This document shows, piece after piece, positions 35,083 through 44,144 of a DNA stretch of 64,000 bases (the stretch's first letter is position 1; each line of letters begins with the position of its first letter). The stretch is from assembly GCF_013376455.1 (NCBI RefSeq), contig NZ_CP045504.1, forward strand, positions 1,933,501 through 1,997,500. The letters are read 5' to 3'. The notes under the pieces are model-generated. The model was not told the DNA's origin, did no database searches, and worked only from the letters and a program-made list of their open reading frames with translations. The position numbers and the translations under genes were made by a program. This stretch comes from Desulfolutivibrio sulfodismutans DSM 3696. GTDB lineage: Bacteria > Desulfobacterota > Desulfovibrionia > Desulfovibrionales > Desulfovibrionaceae.

Positions 35083-35320
35083 GACGTCATCTCATACTTC
35101 GCGGCGCGACGATGGGCGCGGTTTCGCCGGAAAGCCCGAAACCGTCGGCGCAGTTGATTACTCTTTTATTGGACGCCGTTTTGCCGCTCCCGGGAAGGGG
35201 GGATACGGCCGGGACGCCCGGAAAAACCATCCCTGCCCGCCACATGGCGGGCCATGTGCATTCTGCACTTTTCCCAGCGGCCGCGTCCAGAATTATTCAA
35301 CGCAAAGCCACCCTGCCAGG

Positions 35321-36028
35321 CTACTGGACTGGGGGCGGCGCAGCGGGATTGGGGGCAGCCGGGGGCGGGGGCTTGTGCCCGTAGTTCCAGTTGACCACCG
35401 AGCCCCCCATGTCCGCCGCCAGGACCGTGGTCACGGCGTAGATGGGGTCTTCGGGCATGCGGTTTTGCTTGGCGAAGAAGATGTAGTCCCGGGTCTGGCC
35501 GGTCTCGATGCGCCCGCCGTGGGCCATGGACCACAACCGCTCCCCGGTGGCCACGTCAAAAATTTCCAGGGCCAGGGAGACGGAGGTGTCGCCGCGCGTG
35601 CCGCCGGACATGATGTAGGTCACCGACCCGGTGACCAGGAGATTCACGCCCCGCTTGCGGGCCAGGGCCACGGCCTGGGCCGTGCTCATCGGAATCTGGC
35701 TTTGCTCGTAGAGAAACTTGGGGAACACCCGGTCGCGGGTCCAGGTCTGCCAGACGTACTTGGTGACCTGATCCCCCAAAAGCTTCATGTAGGCGATGTT
35801 CTGGGTCACCTGGAAAGGCACGATCATGGCCGTCATGGGGGCGCCGGGCGAGGCCAGGGGCTCCACGTAGATGTCGGGGTTGTTGCGCTTGACCCAGGCG
35901 TCCACGCTGACGATGGACAGGCTGGTCAGGCGGGGTTCCGTGGAGCACGAAACCAGAAACAGGGCGAATGACAAAAAAATGACGGCAAGGCCTGCCCCGG
36001 GCCTGGAGTCAAGGGGAGTGGCGGACAT
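35321..36028 (-). CDS. lipoprotein of unknown function
   Basis: 235 residues: a signal with lipobox FLVSC (Cys near 28), then a domain containing DAWVKRNNPDIYVEP, ALARKRGVNLLVTGSVTYIMSGG and SLALEIFDVATGERLWSMAHGG, reminiscent of the TolB-N/CsgG-like periplasmic folds, and a Pro/Ala tail (GHKPPPPAAPNPAAPPP). Probably outer-membrane. It is last in a three-gene run with the helical protein and the zinc-ribbon/Yip1 protein (gaps 34 and 19 bases). Confidence 0.75.
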   Translation of the reverse strand: MSATPLDSRPGAGLAVIFLSFALFLVSCSTEPRLTSLSIVSVDAWVKRNNPDIYVEPLASPGAPMTAMIVPFQVTQNIAYMKLLGDQVTKYVWQTWTRDRVFPKFLYEQSQIPMSTAQAVALARKRGVNLLVTGSVTYIMSGGTRGDTSVSLALEIFDVATGERLWSMAHGGRIETGQTRDYIFFAKQNRMPEDPIYAVTTVLAADMGGSVVNWNYGHKPPPPAAPNPAAPPPVQ

Positions 36029-36062
36029 AAAACCCCCGGGCGTTGTGGCCGCTTTCGACGCC

Positions 36063-36398
36063 TTACTGCCGCATGGTGGTGGGCACGGGGGCGTCGGAGA
36101 CCGTTTTGAGCAACTGATCCCTGGACGTCAGCAGGCTTTCGCGCAGCTCCAGCCGCTTCTTGGGCGGCAACATGCGAAATTCGGGCCGACCGGCCATGCG
36201 GGACAAATCATCCATCTCCCGGCGGATGCGTTTGATCCGCAACTGAAAGGCGTGCTCGTCGGGGCGGATTCTGGCGGCGATGTCCGCCAGCTCCACCAAT
36301 TCGCCAGCCAGAACGCGAAAAGACTCCGGATGGATGTCCCGGGCCTTCTGCCGCTTGGCAGCCAGCTCACGCAGCACTCTTTTGAACCATTCTACCAT
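36063..36398 (-). CDS. small helical protein of unknown function
   Basis: 111 residues, MVEWFKRVLRELAAKRQKARDI onward, mostly charged alpha-helix with a coiled-coil-like centre (LRIKRIRREMDDLSRMAG) and no membrane segment. No known family. ATG 36398 follows GGGAGGG. The upstream gene ends 19 bases before it. Confidence 0.68.
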   Translation of the reverse strand: MVEWFKRVLRELAAKRQKARDIHPESFRVLAGELVELADIAARIRPDEHAFQLRIKRIRREMDDLSRMAGRPEFRMLPPKKRLELRESLLTSRDQLLKTVSDAPVPTTMRQ

Positions 36399-36417
36399 GG
36401 ACGCCCTCCCATGGGCC

Positions 36418-38097
36418 TCAGCCTCCGCTGGAAAGACCGTGCAGCATCCCAAGCAACAGGAACAAATACAGCGACCATTTGATGAGCACCACGGCCAAGG
36501 CCTGGGAATAGGCCGCACCATGGACCTTTTTCAGGCCGATGGCCTGGAGCATCATGTACCAGATGAGGATCACCGGCGATAATAACTGTCCGGCCACGGG
36601 CACGGCCGAGAGCACCGTGGGGGCCGCGCTGTAGCACATGACCCGGAAGGTCTCGTCGAATTTTTTGCTGTTGCCGCGCAGAAGCATGAGCAGAAGATGC
36701 GTCAACCCCGCGTCCAGGTAGATTCCGGCGGCCATGAAGACCGGGACCATGATCAGCAGGATCAGGAAGCCGATGCCCGGCACCCCGGCCATGGCCGCCA
36801 GGGCGTCGGTCTGGCCCGTGTCCGCGAGCTTGGCCCGGACCCCCAAAAGCGCCCATAAAAAATCCACCAGAAGCAGAAATTCGCTCAAAAGCAGATTGAA
36901 GACCATGGCCTTGCCCTTGCCCCGGCCAGGCGGCATGGACTCGAAAAATTCCACAGGCTGAAACAGGATGCGCTTGAGCGTCAACACCAGCCCAGGGAAA
37001 AATCCGTAGGCGTCCAGACGCTCCCAGGGCACCTCGCCCTGGGCGGCATCGTCCGGCCGACCCTCCGGGAAAGGCCCGTGCGAATCGGACGAAGAGGACG
37101 AATCAGACGAAGAGGACGAATCGGGCGAAGAGAACGAGTCGGTCGCGCCCCGGCCGTCGCCGCGCCGGGCCTTCGCCCCAGGCGCCTCGTCCGTCTCGTC
37201 GGGAGCCGGACCATTGCCGCCAGAAGCAGCGGCAGGCCTCTGCGCATGCGTGTCTTCGGGGGCCGCCGCCGCCGGGGGCGACACAGCCTGGGGCCGGACG
37301 CCGGGGGCCGGAGCTGACCCGGGTTCCTCAGTGGCGCGCCCGGCAGGGGCCTCACCGGCCGGGGCCGTCGCGACACGAGCAGGGCCGCCTGCGGCATGGG
37401 CAGGGCCGCCTGCGGCATGGGCAGGGCCGCCTGCGGCATGGGCAGGGCCGCCTGTGGCATGGGCGGCAGGCCGTGGCGGCGGCGTCAGGCGCGCCGTGTC
37501 CTCGTCATCCATGGCCTGGAGCCTGGCCCAGATGTCGCGTACGCCGTTTTGCTCCTGGCGCGCCTCGGATCGAGGTTCGCGCCCGGCGGGTTCGGAGGCG
37601 CGCAACCGTTCTTCCGCATGTTCCGGCCGGGGTGGCGGGTCTATGGCCGCCGGGTGCGGGGCCATGCGAAGCGGCGTGGACTCTTCCGATGCAACGGGGG
37701 CCTCCTCGGCCGGGGCCGAGGGTTCCCAATGGGCCGACGGCGGCGGAAAAACACGGCCCTGGCCGCGTGGCGCGTCCGGCGTCGAGGGATCATATTCGCC
37801 GTGCATGGCCGGATCGGCCGCGCCCTTGGGCTCACGGCCATGCCGCACGGCACCCGGGAAACGCGGGGAAGCGCCAAGACCGGCACGCGGGGCGTACCCA
37901 TCCCTCTCCTCCCCGGAGAACCTGGGTTCGGACGCGGGCTGTTCGTAAGCAGATGAGGACGGATCGAAGCCGTCCTCGAAATCGCGGAACCGGAAGCGAT
38001 GCCTGCATTTGGGACAGGTGGCCACGGCGGTCGCGGCGGGCACCTTCCCATCCGGCACGTCCCGGCTAAAGCCGCATTCTGGGCAGGTAATGCGCAT
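36418..38097 (-). CDS. zinc-ribbon plus Yip1-domain membrane protein with a repeat-rich linker
   Basis: 559 residues in three parts. An N-terminal MJ0042-type zinc ribbon is marked by Cys 5, 8, 28 and 31 (ITCPECGFSR, TCPKCRHRF). A long disordered Pro/Ala/Ser linker (about 40-345) includes four copies of AHAAGGP and an acidic Ser/Asp run. A C-terminal Yip1-like membrane domain (about 350-555) has four or five helices (FNLLLSEFLLLVDFLWALLG, GFLILLIMVPVFMAAGIYL). Bacterial Yip1 proteins have no firm function. First gene of a three-gene envelope run. Confidence 0.8.
   Translation of the reverse strand: MRITCPECGFSRDVPDGKVPAATAVATCPKCRHRFRFRDFEDGFDPSSSAYEQPASEPRFSGEERDGYAPRAGLGASPRFPGAVRHGREPKGAADPAMHGEYDPSTPDAPRGQGRVFPPPSAHWEPSAPAEEAPVASEESTPLRMAPHPAAIDPPPRPEHAEERLRASEPAGREPRSEARQEQNGVRDIWARLQAMDDEDTARLTPPPRPAAHATGGPAHAAGGPAHAAGGPAHAAGGPARVATAPAGEAPAGRATEEPGSAPAPGVRPQAVSPPAAAAPEDTHAQRPAAASGGNGPAPDETDEAPGAKARRGDGRGATDSFSSPDSSSSSDSSSSSDSHGPFPEGRPDDAAQGEVPWERLDAYGFFPGLVLTLKRILFQPVEFFESMPPGRGKGKAMVFNLLLSEFLLLVDFLWALLGVRAKLADTGQTDALAAMAGVPGIGFLILLIMVPVFMAAGIYLDAGLTHLLLMLLRGNSKKFDETFRVMCYSAAPTVLSAVPVAGQLLSPVILIWYMMLQAIGLKKVHGAAYSQALAVVLIKWSLYLFLLLGMLHGLSSGG
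37381..37464. repeat. 21-bp minisatellite inside the linker
   Basis: Four copies of AGGGCCGCCTGCGGCATGGG plus one C; the last has one change. It encodes repeated AHAAGGP on the minus strand and keeps the frame. A likely site of copy-number variation. Confidence 0.9.
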
Positions 38098-38462
38098 TGG
38101 TCTCCCTGAAAAAAAGCCGACCGATCACGAATCCCCCATCTCCAGACCGGTCGCGTTTTTTGCGATGTTAGCCCGTCCCCGCGCGCAAAGCAACAACCCC
38201 GCGTTGCGGCGGATGCCCGCAGGCACACTCCGGAAGCACAGGATTCTCCCCGCCCTACGGTTGGTTGCGAAAAATAGCGGTTCCCCGGCGTCATCTCGCA
38301 GGGAATCGGCGGATCAGGCCGCGTCCAGCATTTCGGGCCGACGGACGGGACGCTCGTCTCGCGCCCTGCCCTCGAAACCAGGGCGTCTGATTTATGAATA
38401 CAACGATTTGAAATACCTTTGCTTTCTAAAAAATCCCGGCGTGGTTTCCACAGGACGCAACA
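38098..38462. other. intergenic stretch, nothing recognised
   Basis: 365 bases between fliS and the zinc-ribbon/Yip1 gene. It is partly A/T-rich around 38385-38435. I see no gene with codon bias, no tRNA and no clear terminator; the promoter of the Yip1 run should lie in it. Confidence 0.5.
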
Positions 38463-39215
38463 TTAGGAGGCGCTTTTCTGCTCCCGGGCCGTGGCGTAGG
38501 CCGCAAACGCCCGCCGCATGGGACTGTGGACCTGGGGCGGCGGCATGGGGGCCTGGGACGGTTCCGGAGACGCCGCCACGGCGGGCCCTGCGGCGGCCCC
38601 CGGACGCGGGGCGGCAGCAGGAGCGCCCACCCGGGGCGGCGCAACTGGGGGGACGATCCGGGCGGCCGCAGCCGAGGCCGCTTCTCCCCCGGAGACGTCC
38701 GCCGCGGGGGGGGCGGCTCTCTTGGCGAAACCGGGAAAGCTGACGGGGGCCTTGGCCGGGGCCTTCGGCTCGGCCTTTGCGGCCATGGAAGGCGGCGCAA
38801 CGCCATAGGGGGCGCTTTGGGGTTGGGGAGCGGCGGCCGGCTGGCCGGTGACCTCGGCGTTGGCCGCACGAAAGGCGTCGCGCAGCCCGGCGAGGATCTT
38901 CATGACCTCGTCGATGATGGCCGTGTCCATCTTCAGATTGGCCTGCAAGAGCTTCGTGCTGCAAATGAAGTAGAGCTTTTGCAGATTTTCAGCCAACGTC
39001 CCGCCTTTCTGGGCGTTTAGGCTCGACTGCAACTCGGCCAGGATATCCAGGGCCCGGGAGATGAGGATGCCCTTTTGGGCGTAGTCCCTGGCGGCAATTT
39101 TTTCCTTGGCCTGGCCGAGGAACTTGATCGCTCCTTCATAGAGCAGCAGAAGAATGTCCCCCTGGCTGGTGGTGTTGACCTGTGTCTTGAGATACGCCTT
39201 GGCGGCTGTTTGCAT
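38463..39215 (-). CDS. fliS: flagellar export chaperone FliS with a long C-terminal tail
   Basis: FliS binds the flagellin C-terminus and prevents early polymerisation before export. Residues 1 to about 125 are a normal FliS domain (AKAYLKTQVNTTSQGDILLLLYEGAIKFL, ISRALDILAELQSSLN). The protein runs on to 250 residues, twice the usual length, with a Pro/Ala-rich, probably disordered tail. It lies 35 bases after fliD, which fits the usual fliD-fliS pair. Confidence 0.88.
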   Translation of the reverse strand: MQTAAKAYLKTQVNTTSQGDILLLLYEGAIKFLGQAKEKIAARDYAQKGILISRALDILAELQSSLNAQKGGTLAENLQKLYFICSTKLLQANLKMDTAIIDEVMKILAGLRDAFRAANAEVTGQPAAAPQPQSAPYGVAPPSMAAKAEPKAPAKAPVSFPGFAKRAAPPAADVSGGEAASAAAARIVPPVAPPRVGAPAAAPRPGAAAGPAVAASPEPSQAPMPPPQVHSPMRRAFAAYATAREQKSAS

Positions 39216-39250
39216 ATCCTGATTCTCCGTTGGCGTCCCTCTTGCGTTCG

Positions 39251-40939
39251 CTACTCGTCCAGATCCGCAATCTGGCTCTCCAGAGAGGTGCTGATGTTGT
39301 CGTAGTAGCCCAGGAGGGCGTCAAGCCTGGCGTAGCGTTCGCGCAGGCGGCTCTCCATCAAGGTGATGCGATTCTCTTCATACTCAATCTTCTTATCGAT
39401 CATATCGGTAATATCATTATAGTTGTCTTCGAGAATCGCCAAAGGTCCGGTATCTGAATCTGTCAAGTCTCCGAGATTATTTATTAATTCCCCTGTCTTG
39501 CCAAGCTTCATGGAACTCGTTCCGGAATAGCTGCCATCCGTGAGGTTCTTGATTTCAAGAAGCAGGCCGTTTTCCGGATTCCCCTTGCCCTGCCCCAGGA
39601 TGGTGTTGCCGCTTATCTTCGCCTCATGGCCGTTGATGGTGGCCGAGGTGATCACCCCCCCGGACACGGTATAGGCCACCTTGTAGGTTCCGGCCTCGGT
39701 GATGCCCTGGATGTGCGAGGCATAGCTGAAATCCGAGGAGTTGGTGCTTCCCTCGTAGTCGGCCGAAAAAAGCGAGGCCACTGCGTCGATGTCCTTTTCC
39801 AGGGCCGCATCCAAGACTTCGTCGTCGATGACCAGAAGTCCCGCAGTGACCGAACCTTCCTGGGCGTCGGTCATGATGCCGATGGAGGACAGGGAGGTGT
39901 AGGGGTCGGTGGCCCAGTCGAATCCGATGGCGCTGCCGGCCGTCGCATCCTTGAGGCGGCTGCTGATGAGCTGGATGCCGTAGTTGCCCGTGAGCAGCGA
40001 CCCGATCTGGGTTTGCTCGCTATCCGTACTGGTCGAGACCGAACTTCCCGTGGTCGTGACCTTGGTGAGGTCTATGATCATGGTGCGTACGGCGTTGACC
40101 TGCTCCACGAAGGTTTCGATGTTTTCCTTGACCGAATCCAGGTCCGTTTCAATGTCCAGGTCCGCTTCACCGGCGCTACGCAGGTTCAGGGTCACGCCCT
40201 CGATGACGTCGGAGATGCTGTTGGTGGCCCGGGACATATACGTCGCAGGCCAGCCGTCCACCTTGAGCAGGGCGTCCTGGTTGGTCTGGGAGGTGGTGAA
40301 ATCGGAGGAACCGTAGCCGGCCAGTGTCGTCGTGTCCGAAATCTCCAGGGTGGACTCGGCGCCGGTGTCCATGCCGCGCAGTTGGAGATGATAGGCGGTC
40401 CCGTCGTTGACGATGGCGGCCTTGACCCCGGGGTTGTCGCCGTCGATGTTGATGAGGTTTTTGAGGTCGGTCAGGGAGGCTCCGGCCGGGACGGCCACGG
40501 AATAGGTCTTGCCCTCATAGACATAGGCGAAGATGCGGGACGCGCCCGAGGTATTGATGCTTTCCGTGGTGGTGGCCACGCCGTCCGTGGTGGCCATGAT
40601 CTTGTTCTTGGCGATCTGCTTGACTTCTATCGCATGCGTGCCTTCCTGGGCATCGGCCCCGGCCGTGGCCGAGAGCACGTTGCCGTCGGAGGAGCCCGCG
40701 GTCTTGACCAGGAACTCGCCTGTGGTGTCCATGCCTTCCAGGGCGGTCTTGAGCGACAGCATCTGGGTATTGAGCTCCTGGAACGCCTCGATCTTGTCCG
40801 TCCAGGACGTGCGCCATGTCTCCAGGCTGGTGATGCGGGTTTGCTCCACCGCCACGAGCTTGTCGATCATGGAGGCGAAGTCCGTGCCGCTGCCAAGGCC
40901 CGTGAAGGTGATCGCGCCGGAAGTCGAGGTGGTGCTCAT
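39251..40939 (-). CDS. fliD: flagellar hook-associated protein 2 (filament cap)
   Basis: Cap protein at the filament tip that guides flagellin assembly. 562 residues with an N-terminal FliD_N domain (ITFTGLGSGTDFASMIDKLV, RITSLETWRTSWTDKIEAF) and a C-terminal coiled coil (KKIEYEENRITLMESRLRER) that ends in YARLDALLGYYDNISTSLESQ. ATG 40939 has GGAGAA upstream; the earlier in-frame ATG lacks a ribosome site. Between flagellin and fliS on the same strand. Confidence 0.92.
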   Translation of the reverse strand: MSTTSTSGAITFTGLGSGTDFASMIDKLVAVEQTRITSLETWRTSWTDKIEAFQELNTQMLSLKTALEGMDTTGEFLVKTAGSSDGNVLSATAGADAQEGTHAIEVKQIAKNKIMATTDGVATTTESINTSGASRIFAYVYEGKTYSVAVPAGASLTDLKNLINIDGDNPGVKAAIVNDGTAYHLQLRGMDTGAESTLEISDTTTLAGYGSSDFTTSQTNQDALLKVDGWPATYMSRATNSISDVIEGVTLNLRSAGEADLDIETDLDSVKENIETFVEQVNAVRTMIIDLTKVTTTGSSVSTSTDSEQTQIGSLLTGNYGIQLISSRLKDATAGSAIGFDWATDPYTSLSSIGIMTDAQEGSVTAGLLVIDDEVLDAALEKDIDAVASLFSADYEGSTNSSDFSYASHIQGITEAGTYKVAYTVSGGVITSATINGHEAKISGNTILGQGKGNPENGLLLEIKNLTDGSYSGTSSMKLGKTGELINNLGDLTDSDTGPLAILEDNYNDITDMIDKKIEYEENRITLMESRLRERYARLDALLGYYDNISTSLESQIADLDE

Positions 40940-41015
40940 AATGCTTCTCCAGGAAAAAACTGCCGCTGTCCGGTTTTTTTCCCTTTCCCAAGCAAGCATG
41001 ATGCCGCAGGGCGAA

Positions 41016-41047
41016 AAGGGCCGGACCGCCTGGGCGATCCGGCCCTT
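41016..41047 (-). terminator. flagellin transcription terminator
   Basis: AAGGGCCGGA arms around a 12-nt loop, followed on the minus strand by TTTT. A second hairpin (41054-41071, GCCCCGG/CCGGGGC) with a run of T on the plus strand sits next to it. Both lie downstream of the flagellin stop and before fliD. Confidence 0.65.
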
Positions 41048-41129
41048 GACGTTGCCCCGGGAGGCCGGGGCCTTTTTTCGTCTTATCGGCCGATTGCGAC
41101 GTTTCCATAGGGCGCGCGGCCCCTGAAAA

Positions 41130-42005
41130 CTAGCCCATCAGCGACAGGGCCATACGCGGCAGGGAGTTGGCCTGGGAGAGCATGGCCACCGCCGCCTGGG
41201 TCAGGATCTGCTGGCGCACGAACTCGGTCATCTCCGTGGCCACGTCCACGTCGGAGATGCGCGATTCGGCGGCCTGGAGGTTCTCGGCCTGGATCTCCAG
41301 GTTGGTGATGGTGTTTTCCAGGCGGTTCTGCAAGGCGCCGAGGTTGGCCCGGATCTTGTCCTTGGAGACAATGGCGTTCTTGAGCGTATCCAGGCTGGCC
41401 TGGGCCAGGGCCTGGGTGGAGATGCTGTTGCTGGCGGCCAGGCCGACGCCCAGAGCCGAGGCCGTGGCCGTGCCGATCTGGATATAGTAATAGTCCTCGG
41501 CGCTGTCGTTGGCCGTGCCGAAGTGGACCTTGAGCTTGCCGGTGGATTGCAGGCCGGCCCCGTTGTGGGTGGACGAGGACAGGTTTCCGTTTAACAGGTA
41601 GAGGCCGTTGAAGTCCGTGGCGTTGGCGATTCGGGTGATTTCCGAGGCCATGGCCTGGTATTCCGAGTCGATGATCAGACGCTGATCCGAGGTGTAGGTG
41701 CCGGTGGCCGCCTGTTCGGCCAGTTCCTTCATGCGGATGAGCTTTTCGTCGATGACCCCGAGCGCCCCGTCCGCCGTCTGGATGAGCGAGATGGCGTCGT
41801 TGGCGTTGCGCACGCCCTGGTTCAGGGCGGCGATGTCGGCCCGCATGAGTTCGCGAACGGCCAGGCCTGCGGCGTCGTCGGCGGCGGTGCCGATGCGCAG
41901 TCCCGAGGACAGGCGGCGGGTGGATGTGGCCAGGGCGCCGTAGGCGGTGCTCAGGTTGCGGGTGGCGTTGTCGGCCATCAAGTTGTGGTTGATGATCAGG
42001 GACAT
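41130..42005 (-). CDS. fliC: flagellin
   Basis: Filament subunit of 291 residues. The conserved N-terminal D0/D1 (MSLIINHNLMADNATRNL, STRRLSSGLRIGTAADDAAG) and C-terminal D1/D0 (SRISDVDVATEMTEFVRQQI, AMLSQANSLPRMALSLMG) are both present, with a short middle domain of about 100 residues. A compact flagellin. ATG 42005 has GGAGG. A sigma-28-type promoter lies about 105 bases upstream at 42110-42137, and a terminator isolates it from tsaB. Confidence 0.95.
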   Translation of the reverse strand: MSLIINHNLMADNATRNLSTAYGALATSTRRLSSGLRIGTAADDAAGLAVRELMRADIAALNQGVRNANDAISLIQTADGALGVIDEKLIRMKELAEQAATGTYTSDQRLIIDSEYQAMASEITRIANATDFNGLYLLNGNLSSSTHNGAGLQSTGKLKVHFGTANDSAEDYYYIQIGTATASALGVGLAASNSISTQALAQASLDTLKNAIVSKDKIRANLGALQNRLENTITNLEIQAENLQAAESRISDVDVATEMTEFVRQQILTQAAVAMLSQANSLPRMALSLMG

Positions 42006-42109
42006 GGTTTTTTCCTCCGTGAATGACGTTTCGGCTTCCTTGCCGTTAGTTGACCCGTCGTTCGTCGGCACTCCCGGCGTGTGACGGCTCATCACTTTTG
42101 TTGAATTTC

Positions 42110-42137
42110 TTATCGACATCGGCAGGTGGGTTCTTTA
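42110..42137 (-). promoter_or_regulatory. sigma-28 (FliA) promoter of flagellin
   Basis: The minus strand reads TAAAGAAC, 12 nt, GTCGATAA, matching the FliA consensus TAAAGTTT-N11-GCCGATAA. It lies between the tsaB terminator and the flagellin start. The same TAAAGAAC box occurs upstream of the YjfB-like gene at 50252-50279. Confidence 0.72.
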
Positions 42138-42143
42138 GCCGGA

Positions 42144-42170
42144 CAAAAAAAACCGCGCCGAGGCGCGGTT
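42144..42170 (-). terminator. tsaB terminator
   Basis: AACCGCGCC and GGCGCGGTT arms around a 2-nt loop, followed on the minus strand by a run of eight T. A clear Rho-independent terminator for the dxr-rseP-tsaB run. Confidence 0.85.
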
Positions 42171-42210
42171 GAGGGAACGGGCCACTCCCCCCAGGGGGGC
42201 GGCAGGAGAT

Positions 42211-43047
42211 TCAGGCCACGCCGGAGGCCATGGCCGCCGCCAGCAGGGCCTTGGCCCGGTCGGGGTCCAGGCCGCGCCGCCGGGAGATGTCCGCCAGGTT
42301 CTCCTCGGCGTCGCTCGGGCGCTGATAGATGGGGTCCGGGGGAAGCACGGCGTCCCGGGCCGGGCCTGTGGCGGCGGCGGCCAGGATGTCGGCGTCGGGA
42401 AAGGCCGCCTCGTCGGAGAGCAGGCAGGCCTCGGGAAACACGGCGGCGAAGGCCTCCCGGTTGTTGCGCAATCCCGAGCCGACAACCGCCGCATCCTCGA
42501 AAGCCCCCTCCCCGTCCGGGGGGAAAAACGACTCCCACGCCGCCTGGGCGGCCAGGGGGGCGGGCAGAACCCGGACAGGGCCGACAGGGCTCGGGGCCTG
42601 GCCCGCCCGGGCCGTAAACGCCTGCACATACGTGAGCCCCTTGCGGGCATGCACCACGGCGGCGACGCGTTTCGCCCCGGGACGCAGGGCAAAGGCGGCC
42701 CGGGCGACCAGGGGCGGATAGGCCAGCCCCCACAGGGGAATCCCGGTCCCCAGCCGCAGCCCCTCGGCCACGGCCAGGCTCACCCGGATGCCGGTAAAGC
42801 TCCCCGGCCCGCAGACGCAGGCCACCCCGGCCAGCCCGGCCGGGCTCATCCCGGCCCGGGAAAGGGCCTCGGCCATGGCCGGAACCAAAAACGTCATGGC
42901 CACGCCCTGCCCCTTTGCCGAAAAGGCCTCCCGCACCCGCCCGGCCTCGGCCAGGACCACGCGCAGCACCTCTTCCACGGCGCACAGAACCAGCGTCGGC
43001 CCTGCCACCGGCCCGGGGAGATCAGACAAAGATGCGTTGCAGGTCAT
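42211..43047 (-). CDS. tsaB: tRNA threonylcarbamoyladenosine biosynthesis protein TsaB
   Basis: Pseudo-kinase partner of TsaD in forming t6A37 of tRNAs that read ANN codons. 278 residues, ASKHA fold: GLAGVACVCGPGSFTGIRVSLAVAEGLRLG is the TsaB hallmark, with RVAAVVHARKGLTYVQAF next. A C-terminal extension beyond the usual 230 residues may be lineage-specific. The start overlaps the end of rseP by 26 bases. Confidence 0.86.
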   Translation of the reverse strand: MTCNASLSDLPGPVAGPTLVLCAVEEVLRVVLAEAGRVREAFSAKGQGVAMTFLVPAMAEALSRAGMSPAGLAGVACVCGPGSFTGIRVSLAVAEGLRLGTGIPLWGLAYPPLVARAAFALRPGAKRVAAVVHARKGLTYVQAFTARAGQAPSPVGPVRVLPAPLAAQAAWESFFPPDGEGAFEDAAVVGSGLRNNREAFAAVFPEACLLSDEAAFPDADILAAAATGPARDAVLPPDPIYQRPSDAEENLADISRRRGLDPDRAKALLAAAMASGVA

Positions 43048-44098
43048 TGTACAGGGCCAGGGCCATGAGCCCGATCAGGAAGGCCAATCCCACCCGGGTG
43101 GTGATCTGCTGCCAGCGCTGGCTCACCGGACGGCGGAAGACCGTCTCCAGGGTGAAGAAAAGGATGTGGCCGCCGTCGAGAACCGGGATGGGCAACAGGT
43201 TCAGGATGCCCAGGTTGATGCTGATGACGGCGGTCAGGGCCAGCACGTTGGCCAGGCCCTCGGCGGCCTGCCTGCTCACCATTTGGGCGATCATGATCGG
43301 GCCGCCCAGGCTGTCCAGGGGGACCACCCGCTGGATGAGCTTGAGCATGCCCAGAAGCGTCATGGACACCACCTCCCAGGTGCGGGTCAGGGCCTCTCCG
43401 GCCGACGACCCGGTCCCCAGGGGCGTGGATATGGTTTTCCCGGCCGAGACCAGCCCCAGAAGCGGCACGCGCTCCTCCTCGCCGAAGATGTTCTTGGTCA
43501 CCTGCATCCGGGGCGTCAGGGTCACCTGGACCCGGGATGCGGCCCCGTCCGGGCCGCGCTCGATCTCCAGGGTCACGGGCTTTTCCCCGGTCTGGCGCAC
43601 GGTTCCGGCCAAATCGTCCCAGTGGGCCACGGGCTTGCCGTCGATGGCCACCACCCGGTCGTCAGGAAGGATGCCCGCGACCTCGGCCGGGCTGTCCTTT
43701 TGCACCTGCCCGATGACCGGCAGCACCTCCATGCGCCCGTAGGACAGAAAAAGCCCCCAGAAAATCAGCCAGGCCAGGATGAAGTTGAACCCGGGACCGG
43801 CGGCCACCACCAGCATGCGCTGCCAGGCCGGACGCAGCCGGAAAAACGTGCTGGGAGCGAACCCCTCCGGGGCCTCTTCCTCGGGATCCTGGGCCGCCAA
43901 CTGCACATAGCCCCCCAGGGGGATGGCCGACAGGAGATACCGGGTGGCCCCCAGCTTGAAACCGAACAGTTTGGGGCCAAAACCAAGGGAAAAGGTCACC
44001 ACGCCGATGCCGAACAACCGGGCCACGGCGAAGTGCCCGAGCTCGTGAAAAAAAATAAGGCCCCCGAGCACCAGGGCCACGGACAAAACGCTTTCCAT
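43022..44098 (-). CDS. rseP: RIP metalloprotease RseP (site-2 protease)
   Basis: Inner-membrane zinc protease that cuts transmembrane segments of anti-sigma factors and leftover signal peptides. 358 residues: HExxH in FFHELGHFAVARLFG near the start, a PDZ domain (about 110-200, SPAEVAGILPDDRVVAIDGKP), and the third zinc ligand in LNLLPIPVLDGGH near the end. ATG 44098 has AAGGAA. Follows dxr by 46 bases, the common dxr-rseP order of bacteria. Confidence 0.9.
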   Translation of the reverse strand: MESVLSVALVLGGLIFFHELGHFAVARLFGIGVVTFSLGFGPKLFGFKLGATRYLLSAIPLGGYVQLAAQDPEEEAPEGFAPSTFFRLRPAWQRMLVVAAGPGFNFILAWLIFWGLFLSYGRMEVLPVIGQVQKDSPAEVAGILPDDRVVAIDGKPVAHWDDLAGTVRQTGEKPVTLEIERGPDGAASRVQVTLTPRMQVTKNIFGEEERVPLLGLVSAGKTISTPLGTGSSAGEALTRTWEVVSMTLLGMLKLIQRVVPLDSLGGPIMIAQMVSRQAAEGLANVLALTAVISINLGILNLLPIPVLDGGHILFFTLETVFRRPVSQRWQQITTRVGLAFLIGLMALALYNDLQRIFV

Positions 44099-44144
44099 CC
44101 GATTCCTTGTTGTTTTTCGTGTTGCGGCGGATTTGAAAAGGGCT

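Noticed and set aside
35297..35320. ACGCAAAGCC string resembling part of a c-di-GMP-I riboswitch near the GGDEF-EAL gene
   Set aside because: Lacks the 5' half and the tetraloop-receptor pairing, and no gene lies downstream on that strand.
41083..41090. GCCGATAA on the minus strand as a sigma-28 promoter for fliD
   Set aside because: The -35 box is poor (TATGGAAAC) and a terminator lies between it and fliD; kept only as a weak possibility.
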